Shown here: in pieces, positions 26,207 to 40,565 of the stretch
Layout: each line of letters starts with the position of its first letter
Position numbering within the stretch: the stretch's first letter is position 1
Source: Aquila chrysaetos chrysaetos
Taxonomy: Eukaryota; Chordata; Aves; Accipitriformes; Accipitridae
Reading direction: 5' to 3'
DNA length: 64,000 nucleotides
NCBI RefSeq assembly: GCF_900496995.4
Contig: NC_044013.1
Coordinates: 42,917,554 to 42,981,553, forward strand
Program-made: the position numbers and the translations under genes
The notes under the pieces: model-generated
What the model was told of the DNA's origin: nothing
Seen by the model: the letters and a program-made list of their open reading frames with translations, nothing else
Databases searched by the model: none

Positions 26207-29200
26207 TTAAATTGGTGGTAACTGCTTTTCAGTCTATGATACACACTAGAATAAATGAAATGAGGATCGGGTCCATTTTCCTGATGGTATGTACTTCTGT
26301 GCATTTATTTCCTACTGTAAAATTAATGGCACAATTTTTCAACACTTCTTCAACCTAAAATACAAAACCATTTAATTATCCAACTGACATTATATGAAAC
26401 CATTTCATTATAAGCTCTTTATCTCAAAGAACAACACCCTTTAAGACCAGCGCTCATAAAAGGGACTCCAAGCCAGGGCAGGAGACCTGCCGCTGCAAGG
26501 TCACCTTTCAGACTTCATTGCGGTGATATACTGGGTTTCTGCACGGCCCCTGCGACAGCCGGCTTGCTGGCCTTCCGTTTGCTCTGTGGTGAATGGTCGC
26601 TGATTGCAGTTCAGTGCTCCTCATGCTCCAGGAAAGACCGAGCATCAAACACATCTCTCGCAGCAGCTCAGAGCAGATCGATTACATCTCTGCTTAGCCA
26701 GATGTGCACAATATAGTCATAACACTGAAGCGAGCTGAGTTTGGCTGCACTTGACAGTCACTGAGACAGAACAAGGAGGCCTCATAATATCAATACATCA
26801 AAGAGGAGAAGAAAGGTATTTGAAGAAAAGATATTTGAAGCAATTTTATGAAAATGGATGACCAATTTGTTTTACAGCTATTTTGAAATAATTATTTAAA
26901 ATAATTAGATTGCTCTGAACCAATACTGTAATTTTAACACAGGTATAATCGCTGTAAATGACATTAAGAGCTTGTCTACAGGCAAATTGCATTGCTCTGA
27001 TTATAATGGGATTGTTAAAGCTCAGCAAATCCCCAAGTCCAGATCTAGTTGACATAGCAGAAAAGGAAGGGAAAGAATTTATGCCAGAAAACCTAAAACA
27101 TCTTGGGCTTACACTGACATAGTTATTTCAGTCAAAAGAACTCCTAACTAACCAAAACAATTGGACTTGAACAGAAGCAAGGTATACATCAGTCCCAAAG
27201 CACAGAACTGCAATGGAAGCAGTGCTGAAATTTTGCTACATTTAAGCTTGAAAGATAATCTGAGCAAGTGTCATTAACACTGCCTTTTAACGGTGTCCTT
27301 CTGCAGGTTGCACAGCAACTTGGGAAGAGGAGATGTGAACATACCAAAGTCCAAGGCGGTGGCTTTGCAGTGTTAAGATTACTGACCTCTCCAGTCGGAG
27401 CTCTGAAGGGTGTCAGTGGTAAGCAACATGGCAGCTGGCCTGCAAGGACCTGTAGCAGTGATTCTCCAGACATGCTGAAGACTTTTTAATAATAGGTTAC
27501 AAAACCAATAGATATATTTCTTTCACCTTGAAAATCAAAGTTACAGTAACTTCTAATCTGACAATCCGGTATCTGTACTTGTTCCCCTCTAACTCCTAAA
27601 GAATGTGAACAATACTGCAAACATTTCCCCCAGATCAGAGGAAACAGATTGTAAAAATCATTTTAGAGAAAGCCTTTACAAAAAGTCCTGGCCGCTGAAG
27701 TTCATGACAAAATTCACACTTAAGCGGAAACAGAAATGAGTTCAAATCAGTAACTACCTGCACCAGGTTCCGTCTCGAAAGCTGAAAACTAGAAATGAGA
27801 AGAACAACTGACCTAAATATTCAGACATTACTTAGTGACTGTTAGTGAATCTATTTTTGAGTGGTTAACTGTAGACTTCTCAAAGAAACTTGATCACCAG
27901 AGATAAAACTTTAACAAGGCAGCACCTTTTAATGTATTTCAGTTTGAGGCATATAGAACTACTAATCACTTCAGTGAAAAATTGGGTCAGAGTTATCCCC
28001 ATCTTCCCCAAAGTGCTGTAAAACTAGATTTAAGTGTATATATAGTTAAATTAATGTATAATTATATATTTATATATAATTTTGTATTCTACTTAGCAGA
28101 GACGGCAAACTATAGTAAGTGCTGAAACATTTTGGATGGTATTCACTAAAGAACAACAGTAAAAATGCCAACCACAGGGCATTTTTTGCTAAGTCCACTT
28201 TCAATCCTGTTCTCAATAGATAAAAAATCTACATTAATTAGTAAGTCAAAAAACCCTCTACAATTCCTAATGCACTAGGCAGAGACAGGGTTATTTTGTA
28301 CCTGTTAATTAACAGATATAAGATGCAATATGGATGTAAACAAACACATTTATATGTTATTTATGGTTGCACAGATCTGTAAATAAGAAAATAGGGATAA
28401 GTAAAGATGTATTATTTTCCACCAATATTTCCAAACTGATTCATTGTATTTCTACCATATGTTCATACGTAAAGTCTTAAATTAAGAAAATTTAAGCACA
28501 GCATGCCTTTAGTGGACCACATCCTCAGTAAGCGTAACTCAGCAGGTAGTAAATCACAGCTATTTGTGCTGGCTGGCAATGTAGCCCTAGATTTGCTGTA
28601 AGCATTATCTGTGCTTTCATATTTCTTAAGAAGCAGCCTGTTAAGGTTCCATTTTCAAATGTTTTTCATCAATAATGCCTAAAGGTGGCATGCTCACTAA
28701 ACAATCTTGCTAGAAACAATACAAGATAAGACATAAAAGACATATTAGATTACCTAGTACATCTCCAAATGCAACAAAAATAAATGCAAAATGCTTTGGG
28801 GTTTGTCGCTTGCAGTATGCAGCAGCTTTTCCATTATGCTTTGCCTGATCCTTTGCCAGATTTCGTCAGAAAAGCTGAGTGCTAGGACGAATGGAAAGAG
28901 CTTGTCTAGAGGTCACACTGTGGGAGCTGGGAAGCAGCAGGCTGGTCTCTCCTGACTTGCTCTAACGCCTTACCAGGTCCTTTCTGCCTTGTTCTACCCA
29001 GCTATCAATACGGACATTTAAGCTTCCTTCCCATGTAAGTCTTACAGATAATAAACAATCATATCAGTGTTACTACATTTATTAACTAACATTAATGCTA
29101 TAAGTAAATCCAGGACCCCCCAAATGGATTGGGACTTCTAGTGTTGTGTGACACAGCCAAAGATAGAGAGTTTAAATTCCTAAATCATATAATCGTTCAA

Positions 29201-29690
29201 ATACAAATTATAGGACCTGAAGTAACTTCATACTGTAATTTAAATGCTTCAGTAGTGATTGCTGTTGCTTTCCATCGCCTCACCTACAGGAGGGGGACTC
29301 CCTGGTTCTTGCAGCCTGCATTCTATCAGCCCTTTCAACGACGGGGTCCGTTACCATGGCCCACGCCAAATACCACGACTATAATAGTTTTTTTCCACCC
29401 TAACTTGACATATTTTTGCCAAAGCCAATCTCTTCCTTATAACTTAGAATCACCTGGAGGGATTTTCTGCTGTCCTTCCTTGCTTCACAGAAGTTTACTT
29501 CTTATCCTTCAGCAATTCTGAGCTGCACTCCTTTCCCTATTTATCTCCCTCATTCCCTGCTTACACTGTTAGCAGCTGTACTCCTACACACTTTCATCTT
29601 TTTTTTTTTTTCCTCTCTCTGCTGTACTCTCTACTCTACTTTCTGGAGCATGACTTTACAATTGACTCCAATCATGCAACTGAGTTCAGA

Positions 29691-29712
29691 ACTGGTGAAG
29701 TCAATGGGAATC
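29691..29712. repeat. Old sauropsid repeat fragment (copy D, short)
   Basis: 'CTGGTGAAGTCAATGGGAAT' matches the core word of the family seen at 3.65, 13.2 and 35.6 kb. Only the core is recognisable. Confidence 0.35.
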
Positions 29713-31050
29713 TTGGAGGACATGGGAGTGCTGTCGAGGAACAGTCACCAGATCAGGGCTTTGGACTGCAAGGTCCACACGACAAGACTGTGTCTGTGCA
29801 TCTGTGTCTATGAAGTTCATATGTACCTCCATATGTTACACAAATATGGGTAGGGAGGCTGCTTATTGCCAGGTGTGCTGGGAGGAAACATTTACTAGTA
29901 TTTCCCAGATAAGTACTATTAAAATTGTGAAGATCGCTGCCATTTCAGGAGCGTTGCAGAAATCATTTGGTGCTAAGAAAGTATTTTGAAGCTGAGAAGA
30001 GCTAGGTAGGCACTACTATTATAAATAATAGTTTCCTAATTCCTAGTCCGAATATGTTAGTAATAGCACAACAAACAGCTAGGCTAGAAGTACACTGTGA
30101 AGCAAAACCAACTAGATGAGTTTCGTTTTCTTTTGGTGAGGAATTACTCATTACAGTTGTACTACACGAGTCCACAGTGTTGGCTTTGAGCTGCCAGCTC
30201 CCTAGGGCAAGGTTTAAATTAAGTCCTCTTCTGCCTTTTTTTTTTTTTTCTTTTTTAATCAGGAAACTATTTATAGTCATTTCAGGTTTTGTAATCTTCT
30301 CCAACCCACTGTTAAAAAAATAACAAACAAACAAAAGAATACCTAAAGCTAAATGTTGACTCCAAACCCCCTTTTCCAGCCTCCTATTTAATCAGCCTTG
30401 TAGCATATTGGAAAATAGATCATTTAGTTCCACTTCATTATTATGGGGGTAAAAAAAATCTTACAGTCAGGCTTAAAGCACCTAAATACCTAAAGCCATA
30501 TTCTAATCTATAAAGCACATGGGTGTAAAACAGGCAGGCAATTTTTCATTTCCTTGGGGCAACATTGTTTATGGTGACTGGCAGGGGCTTTCTGTATTTC
30601 ATCAGGCCCTTTATGAGCACACTGCCAGGCACATATAGCTGCACTTGCTGCATTAGGATCAGATTATGTGCAATGGTACGTCTACCCTGGCAGATAATGG
30701 ATATGTGGCTGTAAAGGGGGGCAATGGAGGGACTGGTGCAAGGAAATTTGAAATTGCTGGCTACACCCTTAGAAATATATAGGGCTTAACATATCAAATG
30801 CATACTGAATTAGCATGAATTTAGTAGTGCTGCCAGTGAAAGCCACCCGCAATCAAAGCAAATAATTTTACCCTTAAAATGTCTTGCAAAATACTCCCTA
30901 TCACCTATCCAGGAGATAGTCGCCTGCCTGCAGAATGGATTTTGAACCACCAGAGAGGAAAAGTTCAGGAGAGGTTCTTCTAACCTGGAGAAGACTCTCA
31001 TCTTCCTGTGGTTAAAAAAACCCACAGAATTCTGTGGTGTCACAAACATT

Positions 31051-31126
31051 TAGGAACTGGATTATATGATCCCCTGTGATGGCAGCTGACTAGACTCAAT
31101 TACAGACGGTCCATTCCAATTGTACG
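31051..31126 (+). repeat. Possible CR1 3'-end fragment
   Basis: 'GGAACTGGATTATATGATCC' followed by 'GGTCCATTCCAATTGTAC' resembles a decayed 'GGTTGGACTAGATGATCC..GGTCCCTTCCAACC', the usual 3' end of avian CR1 LINEs. The octamer tail repeats are not preserved. The match is from memory and is weak. Confidence 0.35.
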
Positions 31127-32049
31127 TTCCTTCAGCAGATTTTCAACTGGCATCTGAGAATGTGAGATTGTTGATAAACAGGCCTCAAATTACATTAATG
31201 ACAAAGTGATAATATCTTTGAACTCATTTTGGTTTGGTTCTTTCACATGTTGTTCATCAACATTCTAATATCAAAATAAACAAATGTAAATACTGCCTGA
31301 TGATGCTGGTAAAAAACATCAATAAAGATTGAAGAATTAATTAAAATGGAAAAAAATTCTCTGGGGAAGGACCTATCTGGGACTTTTTGTTTTGAAATAT
31401 GTAAAGCTGGCCACTACTTTCTCTACCTTTTTTCTCTGAATGGGCACTGCTTTCATCCATGCATACTACCACATTAATTAACTGCCCTTAGGAAGCTGAC
31501 ATGAAAACACCTTTCTTCTGGTCCAAAATGATGGAGGTATTCTAAAAGCAGTTACATTAAAATATAGGAAAAAGGCACAAAGTCCTCATTTCTTTGTATT
31601 TCACAAAGATAGTGAAGCATTTCTGGACCTAGCCAGAAGCAAAAACTTGTTAAGTTGGTTTTCAAAATAAATCAATTTCAGGGACTAAAATTGTTCTACC
31701 TGTTCATTGTGTACTGGCCAGAGATTATGGATATCCTCGTGTTTGCTGGAGTAGCTGTGTAAACATGTACTAGTAAAAGGCAGAACTGATGCCTGCCGTG
31801 AGGCTCAGTGTGTTTGGTGATGGAGGCAAGCAGCGTCAGCTTGGTAATTGTCATGCCCTCTATTGGGAGTCTGTGTCCTGCCACCGATCATCAAAAACTC
31901 GACCTAATAAATCCTTTTCTCTCTCCAAGTTCTCTGTCATGGAAAGAACATCTCCCTCCTTCTTGCGTATGGCCAATGGGCTGGTCAGTCAAGGAGGGGG
32001 AGAGAGATGAATAGCGGGGTGCTCTGGAGGCAGGCAGGGTGTCTGGGTA

Positions 32050-32640
32050 TTTGATCTTTGCAGGCGGCGTCTGTGAAAAGCTGCATGCAGTTTGCAAGCC
32101 ACAAGTTGTTATCGTCTGATGCAGACACTGTACTGTACAAGGTACAGCGCAGAGACTGTCTGGTGGTATGCTGACTGCAGAGCAGCAGCACAAGGAGAGG
32201 CTTATTTAAAAATACAGACACGTAAGCAAGACGGAAACCCCACCTCCATGTGATTGTCTGAGAGGGATCAAATGGGTAGAAATGCCACAGATAGACACAC
32301 TCCTCCCAGCATAATTGTTACTATCACAGCTGTGGTGGAGAGAGGGGGAGGAGAGCGGATGATGCAAGGAGCTTGGCATCATGCTTAGCAATCGCTAGAC
32401 TGCACCCTTTCGTAAGAGGCGAGGAAGCGCTGGAATCCACCAGAGACAGCCCAGCTCTGCACGCTGTCACCATCACCGCGTGTGCAGAGCTGGGACTGCA
32501 GAGCCGGCAGCGACACGCTGCATCTGCATCTGCATCTGCATCTGCTGCGCAACCCTCCGGACGCATGCAGCCTTCCCACCCCACCCCACCCGCCCAAAGT
32601 TTATCCAGCTATGCGATTTACTCCAACACCACCAGTTCTT
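32050..32640. promoter_or_regulatory. GC-richer patch, possible regulatory region
   Basis: This roughly 600-bp patch is richer in GC and CpG than its surroundings. It contains a CTGTAC-AAG-GTACAG hairpin (32133-32147), a purine-rich run near 32335-32355 and a hexamer repeat. It does not reach the CpG density of the islands at 5.5 or 50 kb. It could be an enhancer or a weak promoter. No exon with good splice signals was identified. Confidence 0.3.
32518..32546. repeat. (CATCTG)n hexamer repeat
   Basis: Four tandem copies of CATCTG, flanked by CTG on the left. On the minus strand the unit reads CAGATG, an E-box word. In one frame it would encode alternating residues, but no gene is supported here. 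Confidence 0.85.
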
Positions 32641-32740
32641 AGTCACGCATTTTCAGAGCTCATTACAAAGAGTAATTAAATGGTCATAACATTCCTAGCC
32701 TTAACCCTATTTAGTAGATAAAGTGGATAATTAAGCATTG

Positions 32741-32810
32741 TTAGCTCCATTTTGCATCTATGGAAACTGGTGAGAGAGGCTAATGCAAGGTCACAGGGCT
32801 ACTCTAAGTC
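32741..32810 (-). repeat. MIR-like SINE relic
   Basis: 'TAGCTCCATTTTGCATCTAT', 'GGAAACTGGTGAGAGAGGCT' and 'AATGCAAGGTCACAGGGCTA' follow in order. They correspond to the antisense MIR core 'CCCATTTTACAGATGAGGAA', 'ACTGAGGC', 'AGAGAGGTTAAGTGACTTGC', 'CCAAGGTCACACAGCTA'. This is the clearest SINE relic in the window. The head and tail are lost. Confidence 0.65.
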
Positions 32811-35624
32811 AATTTAAGATTATAATACATTGGTTACTAACTCCTTCATCCAAAAATGCTGGGATATTTTAAGGAGTTATGGATCAAAACTGCTATTCCT
32901 GTCTTATCACTGAGAAATCTAATAGAGAGAAGTGTTACAAGATTTAACCGAATCAAGTATTTGAGAACTTGAAATGAGCACTGGTATTTTGTATTTCATC
33001 AATCAGGGTGAGATAACCACCATCTCTTTTTAAACAATCTCTGTTTGATGTAGCTGACTGTTCTTATGTGCATATCCTTGTACTAATATATAATGAAGTA
33101 CTCAGATGTGACAAATCTGATACCCGGCCTGTGGAACTGAGTTTTAAACGTTATTATTTGTAGCTGCCTAGGTAGAACCACAAAACCCTGACACTCATTC
33201 TCTGTTGGATTTTTTCATTTTTGTTAACTGCAGCAACAGCTCCAAGACGTTGGACAAGCCTCTCCCGTGACAGCACCCTTCCCCGAGTTGACCATGAGTC
33301 ACTGGAGACTATAGTTCAAACTGCTGTATCCTTCAGGCTATATATAGCTCTATTTCTATAAACAGTTATCTCACTTTTGGCCAGTCAGCTTGCTTCATTC
33401 AAAAGTGTTTATCTTGCCCTAACTGCCAGCCTAAAGGTGGAAAGCTATTTTCAGACTACGAGAGAGGCCTAAAGAGAGCTGAATTTTTAAATACTCCCCT
33501 TTCTCCGATTTTTTTTAGTACTCTAGTACTTAATGCAAGATACTACAAATTGAAGACCTCTATTTATTCACAATATGTGTATAAAACTGACAAATTTTCT
33601 CTACTTACACGTCTCAACCTGATTTCTAGGGAGTGGAAAAGGCTTCAACCATTTTTAATTTTTGGCTTCACTCCTATGGCAGACCAGTAAGGCTCAAGAA
33701 AAGACCACATGCACTTCATGTGGGGACCACCAGACAGTCCCAATGTGGACAACAGCTATCCCAACAAACATAGGATCATTTGAACTATCAACTTCACTGG
33801 GTCATCCCACGTCCCAAATCCTGATTGTCTTCCAAAGCTTTCTTAGGAAATGCATGATTATACCCACATAATCACAACAAACATTGAATTTCACACTCCC
33901 ATTTAAACCTATGGAAAATTTGGGACAGATTTACAGAATGGGAAAAGTAGACCCCCTAAGTAATGTGTATGTAATAAAAAGCATCTTACAAAATCCACTG
34001 AAGTGGAAAAGCCTTTAAAGGATAACTGCCTCTATTAAATGTTGAAACAGTATGAAAAACTAACTGCCCTTATATCTAAAATTCTTGATGAGGACTGAGT
34101 GGAGGATCATTTCTTGCCAAGTAATTCAGATATAATCAGGTGAGATCCACCTGTGCCATGATACCCAGTACCAGACATGGGCTAACATTCCCTAAATTGG
34201 GTTAACACTCAAACGCAGTTCAGAAGTTAAATGACCTGGGTAGTTTCTGTCTAGCATGGACAGACCCACCACTTACAGTGTCACACAGTTCTGCTCTTAG
34301 GCACTGAGGAAGTGCTGTAAAAGAATAATACTGGAGACATCCAAAAGATTTAGACAGCTTTATTGCTTGGGGGAAAAAAAAAAACAACCCAACCAACAAA
34401 CCAACCAAAACAACTCAAAGCAAAGATTCAAAAAAATCAAGCTTTCCAGAGAAATTAAAGGCAGCTGGACCTGACATAGGGACTGGACTGGTGGTACAGC
34501 GATGCTCCCTCTCCCTGTCTCATAGCTGCCTTTCATTTGGCTCTGAACCAGTGTCATTGTTAATTGGATGCTGAGTGATGGATCTGGCCACCTGGCACTC
34601 TGTCTGGCTCCGAGCTGATGATCAACTCACTTGGCAGGCTAAGTGGGGAACTGGCCACCTGGCTAATACGAGGGCTACAGAATCTCTGACAAGCTGATTG
34701 CCAACCTGCTAAGACATTTTTTTATTGTAGATACTGACAGTAACTTCTCTCTTTTGCTCTATTCATCTTTCTCATCACAAGTTGTATGCTCACAAAGAAA
34801 CACCCAACTCATGACCCCCTCCTCTCTTTACTTTCCTCTGTCTGCTACAACGGATGAAGACAGACTCCTGCCCTAATTACTAGATGAGAATAAAATGAGC
34901 TTCTCGCCTTCTCCTCCAATTTCTTTAAATTATTCCAAGTTCCCTACCCCCACTCCATCCTGTCTTGCTTCTCACCATCATTCTCAACACTCCAGATTAA
35001 AATTTGTATTAGCTGATGAGTTTCACAACAATTTCTGAATGGTGTAGTTTGTTGTGTATTTTTTAATTTGTAAAAATACTGATAAAAATTAAGAAGAACA
35101 TCAAAACAAAGAATGGGAAAAGAATAATGTGAAATCAGATTCATGCCTGAGGGCTAGATTCTCCACTTGCCTTGCACCCTGTTTTATTATTAGCACTTGC
35201 AAAACCTTAGTGAGAAAAGCCACAATTTTGATATGATTTTTTTACATTCATTTTGCATATATGTAAATTACTCTACAAGGAGCAAGGCAATGCAAAATGA
35301 AGAATGAAGTGCACAAAAATACATCAGTAAAGAATTCTAGAGTACTGTCAGCACCACACAGTGAAACATCCTAAGTTATGCTATGAAAATGAATTTTATT
35401 ACTTCAAGATCTTAAAGAAAAAAGTATTACAAGTACCAAAATTTTCTACTCAATTTCAAATGTACTATGACGAGATTCTACAAAGTTTTTAAGCTGGTCT
35501 TAGGATACAGTAAATAGCTAATGTCAAGCTCTTACATCCATTAAGAATGATCTGAAAATAATGTACTTTGTTAATTGTAATCATTGTACAAAAATTAGAT
35601 CACTGATTGGAATAGGGCTATATT
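32811..35624. other. Intergenic, no gene supported
   Basis: No gene is supported. An A-rich, AACC/AAAC-rich stretch lies at 34374-34416. Confidence 0.5.
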
Positions 35625-35742
35625 CACTCCTGGTGTGACTTCATTAATTTAAACCAAAGATTCATTTGCACCTTAAAGGGCCTGCTCCAGTTGACTTTAA
35701 TGGGGGACTTGCCATAAGCTTAAAGAACTGGATCAGGCTAAG
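35625..35742. repeat. Old sauropsid interspersed repeat fragment (copy C)
   Basis: 'CACTCCTGGTGTGACTTCAT' is followed by 'CCTGCTCCAGTTGACTTTAA', then 'TGGGGGACTTGCCATAAGCT' and 'GGATCAGGC'. The pattern corresponds to 'GCTCCCATTGACTTCAATGG', then 'GAGTTTTGCC', then 'GGATCAGGCC', found widely in bird and reptile genomes. It is diverged. The library name is unknown to me. Confidence 0.55.
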
Positions 35743-38700
35743 AAGAGGTAAGGTGTCCCAGGGGGTGGATCTTCTGAATTCTTCAACAGCCATAGTTTAA
35801 CTGAAGTTAATAGAAACATTTTGGTTTATCCAAGTACTGGAGGGAAGTATGGTGTAGTTCTAACATCACCATTTAAATCAATATAGCTTGGCACTGGTGC
35901 TGAGAGAAGCAACCACATGTTTCTCCATCCGCTCATTTCTACGCTGATACAGCCCTTTTATTTGTCTCAGCCACAGTTTTCATGTAGCCACATGATGAAA
36001 CACATCATGAAACTTATGCACGTAAAAAGTAGGGTCATTTTTCACTCTTGGTTATGTTTATCTTTGATTGTTCTCCCATCCATTCATCACACAAAAGGAG
36101 GGAACAGCATGGGGACAGAAAGAAGAGGTTGGGAACTGCAGAAGGGGGGATCACTTCTTTTAGCTGCAAGTGCTGTCTTAGAGGAGTTAACGTTTACAGT
36201 GAAACCACAAGATAAATAGCTCACCTCTAATAACTGCAGCAGCGAGGAAGTGTTCATAGGATTCGTTTAGCAGCAAAAAGATGTTATGAGCTGAAAATAT
36301 GCACTGAAAAATGGCAAAGTGATATTATATTGAAGTAGCAGATGTGGTTAATCCTGAAGAATTCTCTTCATATGAAATAATTCTGTTCAATTTTCTGAAT
36401 CTGCATGGTAAGCTCAGCTCAAGCTTTTAGCAATATTATAAGCATGAAGGTACATATCTATACTGTATTATTTACACACACACACAGAGTCTATGCCTAA
36501 TAATATATTAATAGACACATATATTTGCATTAATAAGTTATTAGAAGTTTACACTTTGTGGTCCAAGATAAAAATATTAGAAAAGAAAGGAAAGGAAGGA
36601 AGGTGGTCAGGCAAATTCTCTAGTGATCTGTCACTTTGTCTCTCTTTTATTCCCCTCCTACATGTTGTTTCAGAGTGTTAGTGCCCTGAGCAACACAATA
36701 GCTGAGACAAAATGTTCATGTTTTAATTTGCTTCCAAAATTCAGTTCAGGGAAGCTGTCTGTCAGAAGCAGACATTTAGACAAAGTGCTGGTACCTTTTT
36801 AGAAGTACAACAGCTATGTGCTTCCATGTCTCTGAACTTTCCTGGAATTAACCTACTTATCTTTTGTAGCCTTTTTTTTTTCTTTCCAATTTTCGTAATA
36901 GCCCTGTAATTATAGGAAGAGTATCGCTCTACAGTCTAAAGGTGGAAGAAAATATTTCAGATATTCATTAAGACAGGAATGAATGTTAAACTAATCAAGT
37001 TGCTGTCTTCACATTATTTTTAACCTTTTTTCAGCTGGACAACTGATTTTCCTGCATCCATGTTGGAGAAGGTTTCAGGAAACTCTTACTGCTTTTTAGG
37101 GAGCCCTTACCAGCATGAGCACCATCTTTGACTACCTTTGAGCAGTGTTTACTCTCCTTTACCTGGTGAGCCTCTACTAATAAAATTACTGCCAAAGTTT
37201 GTAAGAATTTATAGGTGAGTCAGAAACCCACACACCAAACCACAAACATCACCAGCCACTGAAAGAATTTCCCTGTCCTTCAGAAGCCTCCTCCTGCAGA
37301 GCAGCATCACTCCCCTTTGCAGTCACCACGCCAGTTGCCTCTCGGGTCACTCCAGTGCTCTTTTGAAAAGTGGGGACAAAAAGGCATTGTGGTGCATTTG
37401 GCTCTTAGTGTACCTGCTGACTTGTCTGCGTTTCCATCATCTTCCATGCGGTACTGGTATCTGCTCCTATTAAGTGTCTCATCACTACTGGACTATGGAA
37501 CCCTCACTGCTCATAATTTACATTAGAGAGGCTCCCACTTGCTTATTTGGTCCCACTTCTCCATTCTGGCTTTACAGCCACATGTAACTTCACTTTGCTC
37601 CCCTTTATGTCTCACAGCTCACATAAACACTGGACTACCAATATTAAAAAAATACAGTGATTTTAGCTGACTTTCCGTTTCAGATGTCTAAATGTCAGAC
37701 TACAAGAGGCTCCCTTGTGCTCTCTGACTCTGTATCAGAGCTTGAACTACCAAGTTATTAGGTAACAGCTCACTGGCACAGAGCTCCTTCCAACGCATTC
37801 AGCTGGCTCAGCTCTTTCTGATCTGAGAGTGCTTTCCATTTTTCTGACTGGTGATGCATCCCATCAGCAAGGACCCACATTATTTTTAATCTTCAACTGG
37901 TAAAGGGCTGCTGAACAAGTACGATTGTCATCTCCATGCGTGCCATCTAGCACTGCTGGTGTTTTATTTTCCCCATCTTAGGTGTCAGTGGAATACTTGT
38001 TGCTGTTTGCTAACAGGCTTTGAAGACTTCCAGCTGTGGACAAGGATGATGGAAATTGTGGGGCAAGGGATTTATTACAAAACCTCAGCATTTGGCTTTA
38101 TCTTAGTAAAGTGTGTGGCCCTCTTTCTGTTATTTAGCTGTCACTGCTAATATCGACCCAAATTGGAGCTGAGTGCTGCTGAGCCCCTGCAATTTGCAAA
38201 AGCCAGTGAATTGATCATTGGTACCTTCCCAGTGCCCCCATTGCTCTTCTTTAGTGCTCACCACAAACACTGCAGTCATTTCTTGGTTCTGATACTCACT
38301 GCAGTGACTGATGAGTAGCCTGTAAGCAACTAAATTTTAGTTCCCTGTAAAAGGTTGTTTTTCTTTAACTGGCCTGGCAGTTCAAGAATAGCTCTGTGCA
38401 CTCTAATACATACAGTATTGTAAGTAATGACAGATAATGCTATCAAAGGTCTTTTCCTAGAATATAGGGATTAACTCATCTCATTAAATTGTACACATTC
38501 TGCATAGCATAATGCAGTACTACTTCAGGACAACTATTTAAGCCAGCCAAAAGATACTATGTTCTGTGAGAACTAGGATGATCCCTATCTGTCCTTTTAC
38601 TTTCCTGTATTCTGATTTTTATAATCTTTTTAGATTAGTACATAGATATCACAGCACTGAGCACTTTAAAAAATCAAAAATAGACTACATTAGCTTAAAT

Positions 38701-39593
38701 TTCTAGGTAGTAAAGAAACTCAAGAGGAGAGAATCATAATTAACTTGGAGCATGGAAAGATTCCCTTGTGGGAAAAACACCCTGAACTAAAAAAGGTAGT
38801 TTGTACAAAGTACCTAACAGTGAACATACAGAATCTGGCCCGTTATACACTCTGAAGACTGATGTCCTAGGTTGAAAGTGGAAAGTGTTTTGTTTTATTT
38901 TCCCTTGAGCATTTGTTCTTAGACATTTAAAACTTATCTGATTGTTTTGGATATTAAAATGTAATTATTGCAGTTTTCAGTGCTTGGTCTTTTTCTGTCA
39001 AGAAAATTAAAATAAAAGCTGTGTTGCTGGAATTGCCTACAAGTATTTCTCTGCATTCAAAGAATGCTTCTGAAAGCTATGCTAGCACATGGAGCCCAGT
39101 TCTGCTCACATTAAAATAAAAGGTGAAAGTATCCTGAGTATCAGTATATGAAGAAGGTAGGAGATGGAGAAAGCAGAAGTCCATACAAGAAGATCAGGCC
39201 CTCCAAAAACCAAACCACTTTTCCCAAATGATTTAGTTTTTTTCCTCATAACTTTTTCTTTTCAACTTACTAAAGTAACTCTTAGCAGTTTCTGGGCTGC
39301 TTAATTTCTTTCTGCTTCTGCAACAGCCTCTGTGACAAATGGCAATTGCATATATATTTGCTTCAGAATCAAGCTCTTAGACTGGTATTTATCAGCTGTG
39401 TAAATGCTTGTTCCTACAGATGTGTAGGTGGCTACAGAAAGGTGAATTTTACAGAACTGACTGTTGATCTATTACAGCTGAACATTTTAAAGTCCAGACT
39501 CCCATAGTAGTTATTACTGTCTCACTATAATTCAATTTCTTTTTAACAGCCTTACCTAACTTAATTATTCTGGCATAATATGTCAATCAGTTG

Positions 39594-39613
39594 CCCCCCC
39601 CCCTTTTTTTTTT
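39594..39613. repeat. C10T10 homopyrimidine tract
   Basis: Ten C residues are directly followed by ten T residues. Simple sequence with no visible functional context. Confidence 0.8.
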
Positions 39614-40565
39614 AATTATGGTTACGTTGCCAACTTAAAATAAAAGATATTTCTTTCAGCTGTGTTACATACCATCAGCCTGATGAATTCTAAGTCCTAA
39701 GAAATAAGAGTCCTAGGAAATACTGTGATGGGAAGAAACAACTTTGCAAACCCAAACTTCTTTTTTTATGCAATTCTTGGTCTCTGCTGACTGGTTAGCA
39801 TCTTTGGCTGTTTTACATCCTTCTGAACAAATACTTAAAAGAGGCAAATGGTTTGTTTGTTTGTTTCTGAAAAATTCCAGAGTAGCTCTGTAAATACAAC
39901 AGGTCGGAAGCTACTACAGATTAGATCTATTAGATATAGTTCATATCGATAAATCTGCTTTATCAGTATGTCAGAAATCTTAGGAGGTACTTTGTATTGT
40001 CTCATGCCATAAGATGACAAAACTGTTCTAATCTAGTATATCCTTCACAGAGCCTGCTTAATAATGAAAAAGCTGCCATACAAGATAAAGAAGTGAATAC
40101 AGATAACACAATGAAGCCTGAAAACGGGGACAGAGAAAACTCTCCAGGCCAAATGGAAATCTACTGCGATTCTGTAAATGAACCAAAGAGGAGTTCATTC
40201 CCATTTTTTTAAGAATTAGAAAATCAGTCTCAATTAGAAATTCTTCTCAATTCCAAATAAGAATTGTCATTATTTATTAACACAATTCCTAACCAAGGAT
40301 GTCACTATGCATTAAAATGGTAACAAACTGAATTGTAATTTTTATAATTCCAGTCTCACACCTTGTTCCTAGTTAAAGTTGTGTGTCATTACTGGATAAG
40401 CCAGACGGAGTACTGATGTAAAATAAAGGGTAAAGACTCTGACAATCATGTCCTGTCATCTGCTGAGACCAGTCTGTCCTATGTCTCTTTCAGTCATATA
40501 ATTTAGTGAATTATGAAACTATTCAATAAAACATTCTATTACCTAACTATAATCTTTTAGTGCAG

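Larger units (their letters stand above)
23005..31050. other. Intergenic, no gene supported
   Basis: No gene is supported. A 169-codon open frame at 23007-23516 begins at TTG and has no recognisable domain or splice context. A 130-codon frame at 29129-29521 is equally uninformative. A compact GC-richer patch at about 26.44-26.71 kb contains CAAGGTCACCTTT, which could be a nuclear-receptor-type half-site. An AT-only stretch lies at 28.04-28.08 kb. Confidence 0.5.
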
